Origin: Paenibacillus sp. FSL K6-1330
GTDB lineage: Bacteria; Bacillota; Bacilli; Paenibacillales; Paenibacillaceae
Reading direction: 5' to 3'
DNA length: 64,000 bases
NCBI RefSeq assembly: GCF_037976825.1
Contig: NZ_CP150269.1
Coordinates: 2,493,501-2,557,500, forward strand
The notes below the pieces were generated by a model, which was given only the letters and a program-made list of their open reading frames with translations, was not told the DNA's origin and ran no database searches. Positions 9,834-18,483 of this stretch are shown here, in pieces. Position 1 is the stretch's first letter, and each line of letters opens with the position of its first letter. The position numbers and the translations under genes are program-made.

Positions 9834-10874
9834 ATGAAACCTTTTATATATGATTATTCACTGGAAGAGCTTCAAGCATGGGCTCAAGAGAATGGGGAAC
9901 CGGCGTTTCGCGGAACCCAGATCTATGACTGGCTGTACGTAAAGCGGGTGAACGACTTTGCTGAAATGACGAATCTGTCCAAGGAGCTTCGGACGAAGCT
10001 GGAACAGGAGTTCAGTTTTGTTACCCTGACGGAAATCACCAAGCTGGAGTCAAAGGATGGAACGGTCAAGTTTCTGTTCGGTCTGCATGATGACCATGCG
10101 ATCGAGACCGTCATCATGAGGCACAATTACGGCAACAGCATCTGCGTTACAACGCAGGTAGGCTGCCGCATCGGATGTACGTTCTGTGCATCCACACTGG
10201 GTGGCTTGAAGCGGAATCTGACCTCCGGCGAGATTGTTGCCCAGGTGGTTCAGGCGCAGAAGATTCTCGATAAAACGGGAGAACGTGTCGGCAGCATCGT
10301 GATCATGGGCTCAGGCGAACCGTTTGAGAACTATGAAGCGACCATGAAGTTTCTGCGCACGATGATCCATGAAAAAGGCTTGAATATCGGCCAGCGCCAC
10401 ATTACCGTTTCGACGAGTGGCATTGTGCCTAACATCTATAAATTCACGGAAGAGGATACTCAGATTAATCTGGCCATCTCCATCCATGCACCGAACGATA
10501 AGCTGCGCTCCAAGTTAATGCCTGTTAACCGCCGGTTCCCGTTTGATGACGTGATTGAGTCGCTTCGTTATTATCAAGCAAAAACCGGACGGCGCATTAC
10601 GTTTGAATACGCCTTGATCGGCGGCGTAAACGATCAGGTTGAGCATGCCGAAGAGCTTGCGGATGTCATTAAGGATATGAACTGCTTCGTCAATCTGATT
10701 CCGGTTAACCATGTGCCGGAACGGAAATATGTTCGCACATCGCGTAACGATATTTTCAAATTTCAACGTGCGTTAGCAGACAAGGGGGTCAATGTGACCA
10801 TCCGTCGTGAACAAGGCCATGATATCGCTGCCGCTTGCGGTCAGCTGCGGGCCAAGCATATGGAGTTGGGGTGA
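9834..10874 (+). CDS. rlmN: 23S rRNA (adenine-2503-C2)/tRNA methyltransferase RlmN
   Basis: 346 residues; a radical SAM enzyme making m2A in 23S rRNA and certain tRNAs. The CRIGCTFC signature supplies the 4Fe-4S cluster, [10 protein letters not shown] is the conserved GEP region, and a Cys near the C-terminus (AAACGQL) fits the resolving cysteine of the two-cysteine mechanism. The start is the ATG at 9834 after AGGTGTGGTGAG; an in-frame GTG at 9825 lies within that ribosome binding site. Confidence 0.95.
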   Translation: MKPFIYDYSLEELQAWAQENGEPAFRGTQIYDWLYVKRVNDFAEMTNLSKELRTKLEQEFSFVTLTEITKLESKDGTVKFLFGLHDDHAIETVIMRHNYGNSICVTTQVGCRIGCTFCASTLGGLKRNLTSGEIVAQVVQAQKILDKTGERVGSIVIMGSGEPFENYEATMKFLRTMIHEKGLNIGQRHITVSTSGIVPNIYKFTEEDTQINLAISIHAPNDKLRSKLMPVNRRFPFDDVIESLRYYQAKTGRRITFEYALIGGVNDQVEHAEELADVIKDMNCFVNLIPVNHVPERKYVRTSRNDIFKFQRALADKGVNVTIRREQGHDIAAACGQLRAKHMELG

Positions 10875-10880
10875 GAAGAT

Positions 10881-11657
10881 TTGATCAAGACGGTTCATGT
10901 AAGCCATGTGGGACGCGTTCGTCCTGTTAATGAAGATTCGGTATTTGTTAGCACACTGGAGCATGGCTATACCTTGGGTGTGGTTGCTGACGGTATGGGA
11001 GGTCACCTTGCGGGTGACACCGCCAGCAGGCTTGCGGTAGATACCGTAGCCGAGGATTTGTCTTCTTTGGAACAGGACATGTCCATGGAAAGTATTCGGG
11101 CTGCGCTTGGTGATGCCATATTGCATGCCAATGCCGTTATCTATCGTGAAGCCTCGGCTGATGAGCGGCTTCACAATATGGGCACGACGATTGTAGCGGT
11201 GCTGCTGCGAGGTTCCGAAGGTTATATCGGACATATCGGGGATAGCAGGGCTTACAAAGTCGTTCCCGGACAAGTGATTCGACTCACAGATGACCACACA
11301 TTGGTCAATGAGCTTTTTAAGAGTGGTCAGATTACGGAAGATCAACTGGAAACCCATCCCCGGAAAAATGTATTAAGCCGGGCACTTGGAACGGATGTGG
11401 ATGTGACGGTTGAGCTAACACCGGTTACGATCGGAGAAGGCGAAGTGCTGCTGCTCTGCAGTGACGGGCTCAGCAACCGGGTCAGCCGCGAGCTGATCGG
11501 TCAGATTTCCGGTTCACTTGACCTTCCTCTGGAAGAAAGAGCGGATCGCCTGCTTCAACTGGCACTTCTTGCTGGCGGTGAGGACAACATCACGGTCGCA
11601 ATGTTTGAACATCAAGAAGAAGTTGTCGGGCAACGTATAAAGGGGTGGGATTCATGA
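10881..11657 (+). CDS. prpC: PP2C family serine/threonine phosphatase (Stp/PrpC)
   Basis: 258 residues with a TTG start preceded by GGGGTGAGAAG. PP2C metal and catalytic motifs are visible: DGMGGH, GDSRAY, CSDGLSNR and GGEDNITV. It should reverse phosphorylation by the adjacent PASTA kinase, with which it overlaps by four bases (ATGA). The same pair occurs as prpC-prkC in Bacillus. Confidence 0.94.
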   Translation: MIKTVHVSHVGRVRPVNEDSVFVSTLEHGYTLGVVADGMGGHLAGDTASRLAVDTVAEDLSSLEQDMSMESIRAALGDAILHANAVIYREASADERLHNMGTTIVAVLLRGSEGYIGHIGDSRAYKVVPGQVIRLTDDHTLVNELFKSGQITEDQLETHPRKNVLSRALGTDVDVTVELTPVTIGEGEVLLLCSDGLSNRVSRELIGQISGSLDLPLEERADRLLQLALLAGGEDNITVAMFEHQEEVVGQRIKGWDS

Positions 11658-13792
11658 TCGGACATGAATTGGCTGGTCGTTATAAAATTATAGAACGCAT
11701 CGGTGGCGGTGGCATGGCGCTGGTCTACAAGGCTCAGGATATTTTGCTGAACCGGAATGTAGCGATCAAAGTGCTGCGCCAGCAGTTTGTGCACGACGAG
11801 GAATTTATTCGGCGTTTCCGGCGTGAGGCACAATCAGCGGCTTCGTTGTCGCATTCCAACGTGGTCAGCATCTATGATGTGGGCCAAGAGGAAGAAGTGC
11901 ATTACATCGTCATGGAATATATCGAAGGTCAGAATTTGAATGAAATTATAAAAGAACGGGCACCGCTCCAGGTGGAAGAAGCTGTACGGATTGCTATCCA
12001 GATCTGCGATGCACTGGGGCACGCCCATCATAACCAGATCATTCACCGGGACATTAAACCGCATAATATTCTGATTGGCCGGAATGGGAGGGTCAAAGTA
12101 ACCGACTTTGGCATTGCCAGGGCGGTCACGTCGACAACTATTACGCAAACAGGCTCTGTTGTGGGCTCTGTGCATTATTTTTCGCCGGAGCACGCCAAGG
12201 GCGTTGTTACTGGCGAGAAATCGGATTTATACTCACTTGGTATTGTGTTATATCAAATGCTCACGGCCCGTCTTCCATTTTTGGGCGAGAGCCCGATTAG
12301 TGTAGCTCTGAAACATCTCCAGGAGGAGTTTGATGAGCCTAGAGAAGTGAACCCGCTCATTCCTCAAAGCGTGGAGAACATCATCCTGAAGTCCATGCGC
12401 AAAAACCCGGAGGAGCGTTACCAGTCTGCGGAAGAAATGATGGACGATCTCGAGACGTGTTTGATGCCGATGCGACTCAACGAACCGAAGATGGAGTTCG
12501 AGGACGATGCCGATTCAACCCTGGTCATGCCGGCGCTCAAAACGATGCAGCGCAGCAGCCAGCATCACCATGACCCGGACGACGACTCGGATGACGAGGA
12601 GTTTGAGGAAAAGCCGACCGGTAAACCGAAGAAAAAATGGGTCAAGCCGACCATCATCATCGGTTCGGTGCTCCTGTTCCTCGGCATCATGTTCGGTGTC
12701 GTCATGTATGTGAACAATATGCTGGAGGTACCTGAGGTTAAGGTGCCCCAAGTTGTAGGCATGACGGAAGAGGATGCGATCCGCGAGCTTGAGGCCCAAG
12801 GTTTGACGGTGGATGAGGAAGTCATTCGTGAATATAAACCAAATGTCGATGAAGGCATTGTGTTTGCCCAGGATAAGGAACCAGAGACCATGCTCAGGCA
12901 GGGGGCACCGGTTCAATTGTCGGTTGGGGATAAGGAGCCTCTTAAGCAAATGCCGGATCTCTCGGGTAAGACGTTTGATCAGGCAGTTGAGATACTGAAA
13001 AATATGGGTATTAAGGATAACGCTATTAAGCAGTCCTCTGAAAACAATGATAATGTACCTGTCGGTCAGATCTATGATCAGAGTCCTTCCGCGACCACCG
13101 AAATTGATCCTGAACAGGTGGAGGTCCGGGTCACGATCAGCAAGGGAAAGCAGACGTTCAATATGCCGAGCCTGGTTGGCATGACAGAAGAGCAAGCCCG
13201 AAACACGATTGAATCGCTTAACCTTAAAGTTGATGCAGTCAAGGAAAAATCCAGCTTTGAAGTAAAGAAGGGCATCGTAATAGAGCAATGGCCGCATATG
13301 GCCAACCAACAAGTTGCTCCAGGCGACAAAATCACATTATTCGTCAGCTCAGGCTATCCTTCGGATGCGCTTGAGTACAATTACAGTGTACCGGTCTCAC
13401 CAAGCATGGAGGGACAAGAAAGCAAAATTCGGGTCGTTTTCACCGATGCGCTGGGAGAAAACCAGGAAGCTATGAACAAGGTCATTACAACCTCGGAAAT
13501 GGTACCTGTTAAGCTGCTGCTGGCTCCCGACAAGCATGCAACGGTCATGATCTTCCGTGACGGTCGCCAAGTGGATACGTACAGCGTAAGTTACAGCGAT
13601 GTCAAGAATGGCACCGTGCCGCAGCCGACCTTTGAACAACCGCCTGTTGAGCCTGATGTGCCGGTGGACACCAATCCGGATGAAGGAACTGGCGAGGACG
13701 GTTCGAATGAGGAAGATGATGCTGCTTACCATTGGGACTCCGGCAACCATGAAAAAGGCAAAGGCCCTGGTAAAGGTAAGGATAACGATTAG
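11654..13792 (+). CDS. prkC: PASTA-domain serine/threonine protein kinase PrkC
   Basis: 712 residues. The cytoplasmic Hanks kinase domain has GIGGGGMALVYKA-type glycine loop residues 17-27, VAIK with Lys39, HRDIKPHN with Asp133 and DFG at 151-153. A transmembrane helix is at about 333-355. Three extracellular PASTA repeats (about 360-565) bind muropeptides in this family; in Bacillus PrkC triggers spore germination. An additional beta-rich segment and an acidic then Gly/Lys-rich tail end the protein. The ATG at 11654 after AGGGGTGGG is chosen over an in-frame GTG at 11645. Confidence 0.95.
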   Translation: MIGHELAGRYKIIERIGGGGMALVYKAQDILLNRNVAIKVLRQQFVHDEEFIRRFRREAQSAASLSHSNVVSIYDVGQEEEVHYIVMEYIEGQNLNEIIKERAPLQVEEAVRIAIQICDALGHAHHNQIIHRDIKPHNILIGRNGRVKVTDFGIARAVTSTTITQTGSVVGSVHYFSPEHAKGVVTGEKSDLYSLGIVLYQMLTARLPFLGESPISVALKHLQEEFDEPREVNPLIPQSVENIILKSMRKNPEERYQSAEEMMDDLETCLMPMRLNEPKMEFEDDADSTLVMPALKTMQRSSQHHHDPDDDSDDEEFEEKPTGKPKKKWVKPTIIIGSVLLFLGIMFGVVMYVNNMLEVPEVKVPQVVGMTEEDAIRELEAQGLTVDEEVIREYKPNVDEGIVFAQDKEPETMLRQGAPVQLSVGDKEPLKQMPDLSGKTFDQAVEILKNMGIKDNAIKQSSENNDNVPVGQIYDQSPSATTEIDPEQVEVRVTISKGKQTFNMPSLVGMTEEQARNTIESLNLKVDAVKEKSSFEVKKGIVIEQWPHMANQQVAPGDKITLFVSSGYPSDALEYNYSVPVSPSMEGQESKIRVVFTDALGENQEAMNKVITTSEMVPVKLLLAPDKHATVMIFRDGRQVDTYSVSYSDVKNGTVPQPTFEQPPVEPDVPVDTNPDEGTGEDGSNEEDDAAYHWDSGNHEKGKGPGKGKDND

Positions 13793-13843
13793 AAACAAGT
13801 TGTGAGCACACTAAATTTCAACAAGAAAGGTGAGGCCTATTAT

Positions 13844-14752
13844 ATGCTAGAGGGACTGATCGTGAAGGCACTAAGCGGATATTATTATGTCAAACCAATG
13901 CAGGATGGCAACATTATATCCGGGGAGGACCCAGCGGTTCAATGCAGAGCCCGCGGCATTTTCAAAAAGAAAGGTATCTCTCCGCTCGTTGGAGATCACG
14001 TGATGTATTCATTGACTGAAAATGGGGAAGGGACCGTGGACGAAATTCTTCCACGGTCTTCCCAATTAATTCGCCCGCCTGTCGCGAACGTCGACCTGGC
14101 GGTACTGTTGTTTTCGGTCAAAGAACCGAATCTGAGCCTGCATCTGCTGGACAAGTTTCTGGTACATATTGAGCATGAGAGCCTTGAGGCATTGATCTGT
14201 CTGACGAAGCAGGATCTTGTAGACGCCTCCGACGATGTACTGGAGCAGGTGAAGCGCAAGTATAAAGAGATTGGTTATGAAGTGCTGATTACCAGCTCTC
14301 TGCAAGGGATTGGGACCGAAGAGGTGAAGAAACGCCTGGCCGGTCGAATCAGTGTCTTCTCCGGTCAATCCGGTGTCGGGAAATCGTCCCTGCTGAATGC
14401 GTTGATGCCAGGCCTCTCGCTGGAGACGAGTGAAATCAGCCTGCGTCTTGGCCGCGGTCGACATACGACACGCCATGTGGAGCTGATTGAGCTTGATAAC
14501 GGAGGGTATGTAGCCGATACACCCGGCTTTAGCCAACTGGATTTTCTAGAGCTGGGTGTCGAGGAGTTATCGACCTGTTTCAGAGAATTTGCTCCTTATG
14601 CTGCGGAATGTAAATTCAGAGGTTGCAGTCATCTGCAGGAGCCGGGCTGCCGGGTGATCCAAGCCAAAGAGGATGGAATCATCCTGGCTAGCCGTTATGA
14701 GCATTATGTGGAGTTTTATACAGAGATGAAAGACAAGAAGCGGAGGTACTGA
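13844..14752 (+). CDS. rsgA: Ribosome small subunit-dependent GTPase A
   Basis: 302 residues; a circularly permuted GTPase that assists late 30S assembly. Order seen: OB fold, the G4 region (CLTKQDL), P-loop GQSGVGKSSLLNAL, the switch segment GRGRHTTRHVEL, G3 DTPGFS, then a zinc site CKFRGCSHLQEPGC. The ATG at 13844 (MLEGLIVKALSGYYYV) follows AAAGGTGAGG and matches homologues; an upstream in-frame GTG at 13802 is not preferred. It directly precedes rpe. Confidence 0.95.
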   Translation: MLEGLIVKALSGYYYVKPMQDGNIISGEDPAVQCRARGIFKKKGISPLVGDHVMYSLTENGEGTVDEILPRSSQLIRPPVANVDLAVLLFSVKEPNLSLHLLDKFLVHIEHESLEALICLTKQDLVDASDDVLEQVKRKYKEIGYEVLITSSLQGIGTEEVKKRLAGRISVFSGQSGVGKSSLLNALMPGLSLETSEISLRLGRGRHTTRHVELIELDNGGYVADTPGFSQLDFLELGVEELSTCFREFAPYAAECKFRGCSHLQEPGCRVIQAKEDGIILASRYEHYVEFYTEMKDKKRRY

Positions 14753-15415
14753 ATGATGATTAAAATTGCGCCATCCATATTGTCAGCGGATTTTGCGAAG
14801 CTGGGACAAGAAATTAAGGAAGCCGAGGCTGGCGGAGCCGACTGGATTCATGTGGACGTCATGGACGGACACTTTGTACCTAATATTACGCTGGGACCGC
14901 CGATCGTCCAAGCCATCAGACCCCATACGAGCCTGCTGCTTGACGTACACTTGATGATTGAACAGCCTGAGCTGTATATTGCGGACTTTGTCAAGGCTGG
15001 AGCCGATCTGATCACCGTTCATGCCGAGACCTGCCAGCATCTTCATCGAGTCATCCATCTGATCAAAGAGTTTGGCGTGAAGGCCGGCGTCGCGATCAAT
15101 CCGGCTACGCCAGCCCATGTCCTTCAGGAAGTGCTGCCTGACTTGGATTTGGTGCTGGTGATGACCGTGAACCCGGGGTTTGGCGGACAGGCATTTATCG
15201 AGCGGACTGTAAACAAGATCTCACAGCTGCGTGAATGGGTTTCAAACTCCGACTACCCGAATATCCATATTGAAGTGGATGGCGGCATTACAGCGGAGAC
15301 AGCGCCGCTTGTGGTGGAAGCGGGAGCGGATGTCCTGGTTGCGGGCAGCGCCGTATTCGGCAAGCCGGATCGCGCGGCAGCCATTGCAGTAATCCGTGAC
15401 AGTGTATCATCTTGA
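14753..15415 (+). CDS. rpe: Ribulose-phosphate 3-epimerase
   Basis: 220 residues; interconverts ribulose-5-P and xylulose-5-P in the pentose phosphate pathway. TIM-barrel motifs [39 protein letters not shown] and EVDGGI are all present, including metal-binding His/Asp. GGAGG lies six bases before the ATG; a second ATG three bases on is also possible. It is the last gene before the terminator at 15467. Confidence 0.96.
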   Translation: MMIKIAPSILSADFAKLGQEIKEAEAGGADWIHVDVMDGHFVPNITLGPPIVQAIRPHTSLLLDVHLMIEQPELYIADFVKAGADLITVHAETCQHLHRVIHLIKEFGVKAGVAINPATPAHVLQEVLPDLDLVLVMTVNPGFGGQAFIERTVNKISQLREWVSNSDYPNIHIEVDGGITAETAPLVVEAGADVLVAGSAVFGKPDRAAAIAVIRDSVSS

Positions 15416-15466
15416 CCAGAACGTGAGCAACGGGATGCATAGGGCGCGGGGTTCCCGCATAAATAT

Positions 15467-15501
15467 GGTTACATGAGCTGGGTTCTCATGTAGCCTTTTT
15501 T
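15467..15501 (+). terminator. Terminator after rpe
   Basis: GGTTACATGAG pairs with CTCATGTAGCC (one G-T pair) across a short loop and is followed by a run of T. It ends the rlmN-rpe unit. Confidence 0.85.
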
Positions 15502-15575
15502 GTCTGTGTTCACATCTGTGGGCTTGGTGCATAACATAATCTAGGAAGGCATGAGAATGATGGGGAGGGTGAGAC

Positions 15576-15656
15576 ATGAAATTCTATACGTTCAAGCTGC
15601 CGAAGTTTTTGGGAGGTTTTGTGAAGGCCATCTTAAATACGTTTCACAAGAGCTGA
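15576..15656 (+). CDS. spoVM: Stage V sporulation protein M
   Basis: A 26-codon gene that is easy to miss. The product starts MKFYTFKLPKFLGGFVKAI and ends NTFHKS. It is nearly identical in pattern to Bacillus SpoVM (26 aa), the amphipathic peptide that marks the convex forespore membrane and anchors the SpoIVA coat ATPase; Pro9 and the LPKFLGG turn are kept. GGGGAGGGTGAG precedes the ATG. Its location between rpe and rpmB is the same as in Bacillus. Expression would be in the mother cell; I did not identify a sigma-E promoter with confidence. Confidence 0.93.
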   Translation: MKFYTFKLPKFLGGFVKAILNTFHKS

Positions 15657-15727
15657 CAGCTTGTCCCGGCGTAACAAAACCTCCGCCTGGGACTGACGCC
15701 GCCTAGCCGGTTCTGGGGAAAGAGGCA

Positions 15728-15840
15728 AGAACACTCCGATAGAGCGCGCATGGAGGACATACCGCATCTGTGTGCGGAGGTTTTTCTTGCGGTATAAGAA
15801 AGCCATAATGTGCGGGAGTTCTCCTTCGCTTTCTTATATC
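15728..15840 (+). repeat. Intergenic repeat unit A
   Basis: About 113 bp. It carries a 29-base core at 15775-15803 that matches unit B at all but two positions. The core's right half (15791-15803) can pair with 15828-15840 over 13 bp with one G-T pair, giving a hairpin. No convincing reading frame of its own. Confidence 0.75.
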
Positions 15841-15846
15841 AAAAGA

Positions 15847-15950
15847 AGAGTGTCTAGCGACGTACTTATCGAGGACAGACTGCGTTCGACCGGAAGTTTT
15901 TCTTGCGATATAAGAAAGCGGAAGTTTTGCTCTTTCATTTTTCTTATATC
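15847..15950 (+). repeat. Intergenic repeat unit B
   Basis: About 104 bp with its 29-base core at 15891-15919, starting 116 bases after the unit A core. GATATAAGAAA at 15907-15917 pairs perfectly with TTTCTTATATC at 15940-15950. Outside the core the left arms share the shorter blocks GAGGACA and TGCG/CCGC at similar spacing, so the two units look like diverged copies of one element. Confidence 0.75.
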
Positions 15951-15956
15951 TAAATA

Positions 15957-15993
15957 AAAAAAGCACCTGCTATCTGCTTAGGGTGCTTTTTGT
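15957..15993. terminator. Bidirectional terminator between spoVM and rpmB
   Basis: AAAAGCACC pairs with GGTGCTTTTT; there are A and T runs on both sides, so it can stop spoVM transcription on plus and rpmB transcription on minus. Confidence 0.7.
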
Positions 15994-16018
15994 TTAGAAG
16001 GAGAATATGTATCTAAAC

Positions 16019-16034
16019 GCAAGAAAAACTTCCT
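16019..16034 (-). repeat. Inverted fragment of the spoVM-rpmB repeat
   Basis: CGCAAGAAAAACTTCC is the exact reverse complement of 15892-15907 in unit B. A further degenerate plus-strand piece (GAAGTTTTTCTTCATATA) begins near 16073. Together the pieces fill most of the 15657-16100 gap, which otherwise holds no gene I can support. Confidence 0.7.
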
Positions 16035-16100
16035 TGTCCCGGATCGCCCACAAATGGTGCCTGGAGATTAAGAAGTTTTTCTTCATATAACACAAGATGA

Positions 16101-16289
16101 TTATACGCGAGTCACTTTACCGGATTTCAAAGCGCGAGTGCTGACGTATACACGTTTTGGCTTGCCATCCACCAAAATGCGAACCTTTTGAACGTTGACA
16201 CCCCAAGAACGCTTGTTGTGATTGTTAGCGTGAGAAACATGGTTACCACTGCTTGGTTTCTTGCCAGTTACATAACATTTGCGAGCCAT
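16101..16289 (-). CDS. rpmB: 50S ribosomal protein L28
   Basis: 62 residues starting [20 protein letters not shown] and ending [11 protein letters not shown], the standard Bacillota L28. Only one of the cysteines of the zinc-binding form is present. AAGGAGGTG lies upstream on the minus strand. It faces spoVM and is divergent from fakA, as in Bacillus. Confidence 0.96.
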   Translation of the reverse strand: MARKCYVTGKKPSSGNHVSHANNHNKRSWGVNVQKVRILVDGKPKRVYVSTRALKSGKVTRV

Positions 16290-16336
16290 TTATTACACCT
16301 CCTTGTTCCTAACCCTGCATGAAACAATACTTAAAT

Positions 16337-16366
16337 ATAATATCACAGTAAAAATTGCTCCGTCAA
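16337..16366 (-). promoter_or_regulatory. Promoter for rpmB
   Basis: On the minus strand TTGACG and TATTAT are separated by 18 bases, about 50 bases upstream of the rpmB ATG; a strong sigma-A-type match. Confidence 0.65.
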
Positions 16367-16380
16367 CTGTCTTAAAAACA

Positions 16381-16655
16381 TTTATTTCTCTTTGCCATTA
16401 TAGTACAATGTTGATTAGTCCATAATATTTCCGAAGAAATAGTTCGTGGGCTTGTCGGCATGGCTCTCAGAAGGCTTGGGAACCGCCGGAAAGCGTAGAG
16501 GACGAGAGGATAGCCCATCATAGATTTATGATCCATTAATCATGGTAAGTCTTTTATTTACTGCTTGGGCATTTCGTCAGCTATAAGCTATGAAATAGAT
16601 ATGAAATTTACAACAAGAAGTGTTATGGGTATCAAGCCAGGAAGGGGAATTCTCA
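16381..16655 (+). other. Leader region upstream of fakA (no gene seen)
   Basis: The 366-base gap between rpmB and fakA holds the rpmB promoter and, on plus, a weak candidate promoter TTTATT-17-TACAAT (16381-16409). The remaining 240 or so bases have no supported coding frame. GGGCT near 16448 could pair with AGCCC near 16515 to close a structured leader, which is only a suggestion. The Asp23/Gls24 gene (yloU) that sits here in Bacillus is not visible. Confidence 0.35.
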
Positions 16656-18434
16656 TTGAGTAAGCGTTCTTTGAATGGAACAGAATTTACCGCGATGGTC
16701 CTAGCCGGAGCGGAGCAGCTGCAGCAGCATGCAGAACACGTCAATTCCCTGAATGTATTCCCGGTGCCGGACGGCGACACGGGGACCAACATGAATTTGA
16801 CGATGACTGCAGGTGTGGCAGAACTGAAGAGTAAGTACTCGGAGTCCGTCGGGCATAGTGCCGGTGTGCTGTCCAAGGGGCTTCTGATGGGAGCCAGAGG
16901 GAACTCGGGGGTTATTCTGTCCCAGCTGTTCCGTGGTTTCAGCCGATATGCTGCACCTTATACAGAACTAAATTCTCATCAATTCGCCGCAGCACTGCAG
17001 ACAGGCGTAGAAGCTGCGTATAAAGCTGTCGTGAAGCCTGTTGAAGGTACCATCCTTACCGTAGCTAAAGAAGCGGCCAAGCATGCGGTCTATTTCTCCC
17101 GCCGCAACAACGATATCGTGGAATTGATGGAGCAGGTGTTGGCCAAAGCCAAAGAAACACTGTCCCAGACGCCGGATATGCTCCCTGTTCTGAAGCAGGT
17201 TGGCGTCGTGGACTCGGGTGGCCAGGGCCTGGTTTACATTTATGAAGGTTTCTTGCAGGTGCTGAGAAAAGACGCTCCGCCCGGATCGTTTGCTATTGCC
17301 GGAGGACAAGCTGAACAGAGCAACACGGCACCGGCCTTTCAAGCAGTCCCTGACTTCTCGGCGGTTCAAGCTCCGGCTTCTGCCCAGTCCAGACTGTCCA
17401 CAGAGGATATTGAATTTTTATATGACATGGAATTCTTTATTAATCGGCAGCTCGGAGAAGGAACGAACGCAGACTTTGATGAAGATAAGTTCCGGAAAGC
17501 GCTTGCAGTGAATGGTGATTCCATCATTGTCATCGCCGATGACGAGACCATCAAAGTTCATGTGCATTCCAAGGCTCCGGGCGAGGTGATGAATTTGGCG
17601 CTAATGTATGGAGAGATCACTCAGATTCATATATTGAATATGCGCGAGCAGCACCGTGATTTGCTGACAACGGGAATGGATATCGCACCGATGCCCGAGT
17701 TATTTGCGGATATTCCGGCAGAGACCGTTACACCGGAAGCTCCGGCTGTTCCTCCGGCAGACGAGATCGCACCGTACGGTTTCATTGCGGTATCGTCAGG
17801 GGAAGGCATCTCCGATATATTCAAAAGCCTGGGCGTTGACGTCGTTCTCTCCGGAGGACAGACAATGAACCCGAGCACCGAGGATTTTGTTAATGCGATT
17901 ACTTCGATCTCGGCACAGCAGATTTACATCCTGCCGAATAACTCCAACATCGTGCTGGCTGCCCAGCAGGCGAGAGAGCTTCTCGAAGGCGAGCGCAGCG
18001 TAACGGTTATTCCGAGCAAGACGATTCCGCAGGGGATCGCGGCAGCATTTGCTTTCGAGGAAGACGAGAATGCGGATACGAATACCGACAATATGCTGAA
18101 TGCGATCACTCGTGTGCAATCGGGGCAGGTAACCTATGCCGTTCGGGACACAACGATCGATGATCTCGAGATCAAGGCTGGCCAGTTCATCGGTATTCGC
18201 AATTCCAACATCGTTGCAGCAAATGCGGATCTGATTACGACCTCCCGGGATTTGCTGAGTAAAATGCTGGAATCCGGGGATGAAATCGTGACTCTGCTTA
18301 CCGGCGCGGACGCAACCGAGGAATCGACCAACACACTCACCGAGTGGCTTGGTGAGCAGTACCCTAACGCAGAGGTTGAGGTACACTACGGCGGACAGCC
18401 GATCTATTCTTATCTGTTCTCCGTGGAGTCTTGA
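16656..18434 (+). CDS. fakA: Fatty acid kinase FakA (DAK2/DhaL domain, YloV family)
   Basis: 592 residues from a TTG start, chosen because AGGAAGGG lies about nine bases upstream and the product then begins LSKRSLNGTEF as in homologues. The N-terminal DhaL-type ATP-binding domain carries NVFPVPDGDTGTNM with the Mg-ADP aspartates and the GARGNSGVILSQ segment. The C-terminal half is the FakA-specific DegV-like region. FakA phosphorylates fatty acids held by a DegV-type FakB; the next gene, 49 bases downstream, is such a protein. Confidence 0.92.
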   Translation: MSKRSLNGTEFTAMVLAGAEQLQQHAEHVNSLNVFPVPDGDTGTNMNLTMTAGVAELKSKYSESVGHSAGVLSKGLLMGARGNSGVILSQLFRGFSRYAAPYTELNSHQFAAALQTGVEAAYKAVVKPVEGTILTVAKEAAKHAVYFSRRNNDIVELMEQVLAKAKETLSQTPDMLPVLKQVGVVDSGGQGLVYIYEGFLQVLRKDAPPGSFAIAGGQAEQSNTAPAFQAVPDFSAVQAPASAQSRLSTEDIEFLYDMEFFINRQLGEGTNADFDEDKFRKALAVNGDSIIVIADDETIKVHVHSKAPGEVMNLALMYGEITQIHILNMREQHRDLLTTGMDIAPMPELFADIPAETVTPEAPAVPPADEIAPYGFIAVSSGEGISDIFKSLGVDVVLSGGQTMNPSTEDFVNAITSISAQQIYILPNNSNIVLAAQQARELLEGERSVTVIPSKTIPQGIAAAFAFEEDENADTNTDNMLNAITRVQSGQVTYAVRDTTIDDLEIKAGQFIGIRNSNIVAANADLITTSRDLLSKMLESGDEIVTLLTGADATEESTNTLTEWLGEQYPNAEVEVHYGGQPIYSYLFSVES

Positions 18435-18483
18435 TATAGAACGCTTTGATATTATGCAAGGTACATTTATAGGAGGGGTTCCG

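Noticed and set aside
15775..15919. Possible CRISPR-like direct repeats
   Set aside because: Only two cores, with an 87-base interval that itself contains the partner arm of the hairpin; no array and no cas genes.
15703..15966. Overlapping open frames on both strands across the spoVM-rpmB repeat region
   Set aside because: They are built from the repeat units and hairpin arms, have no ribosome binding site and no recognisable product.
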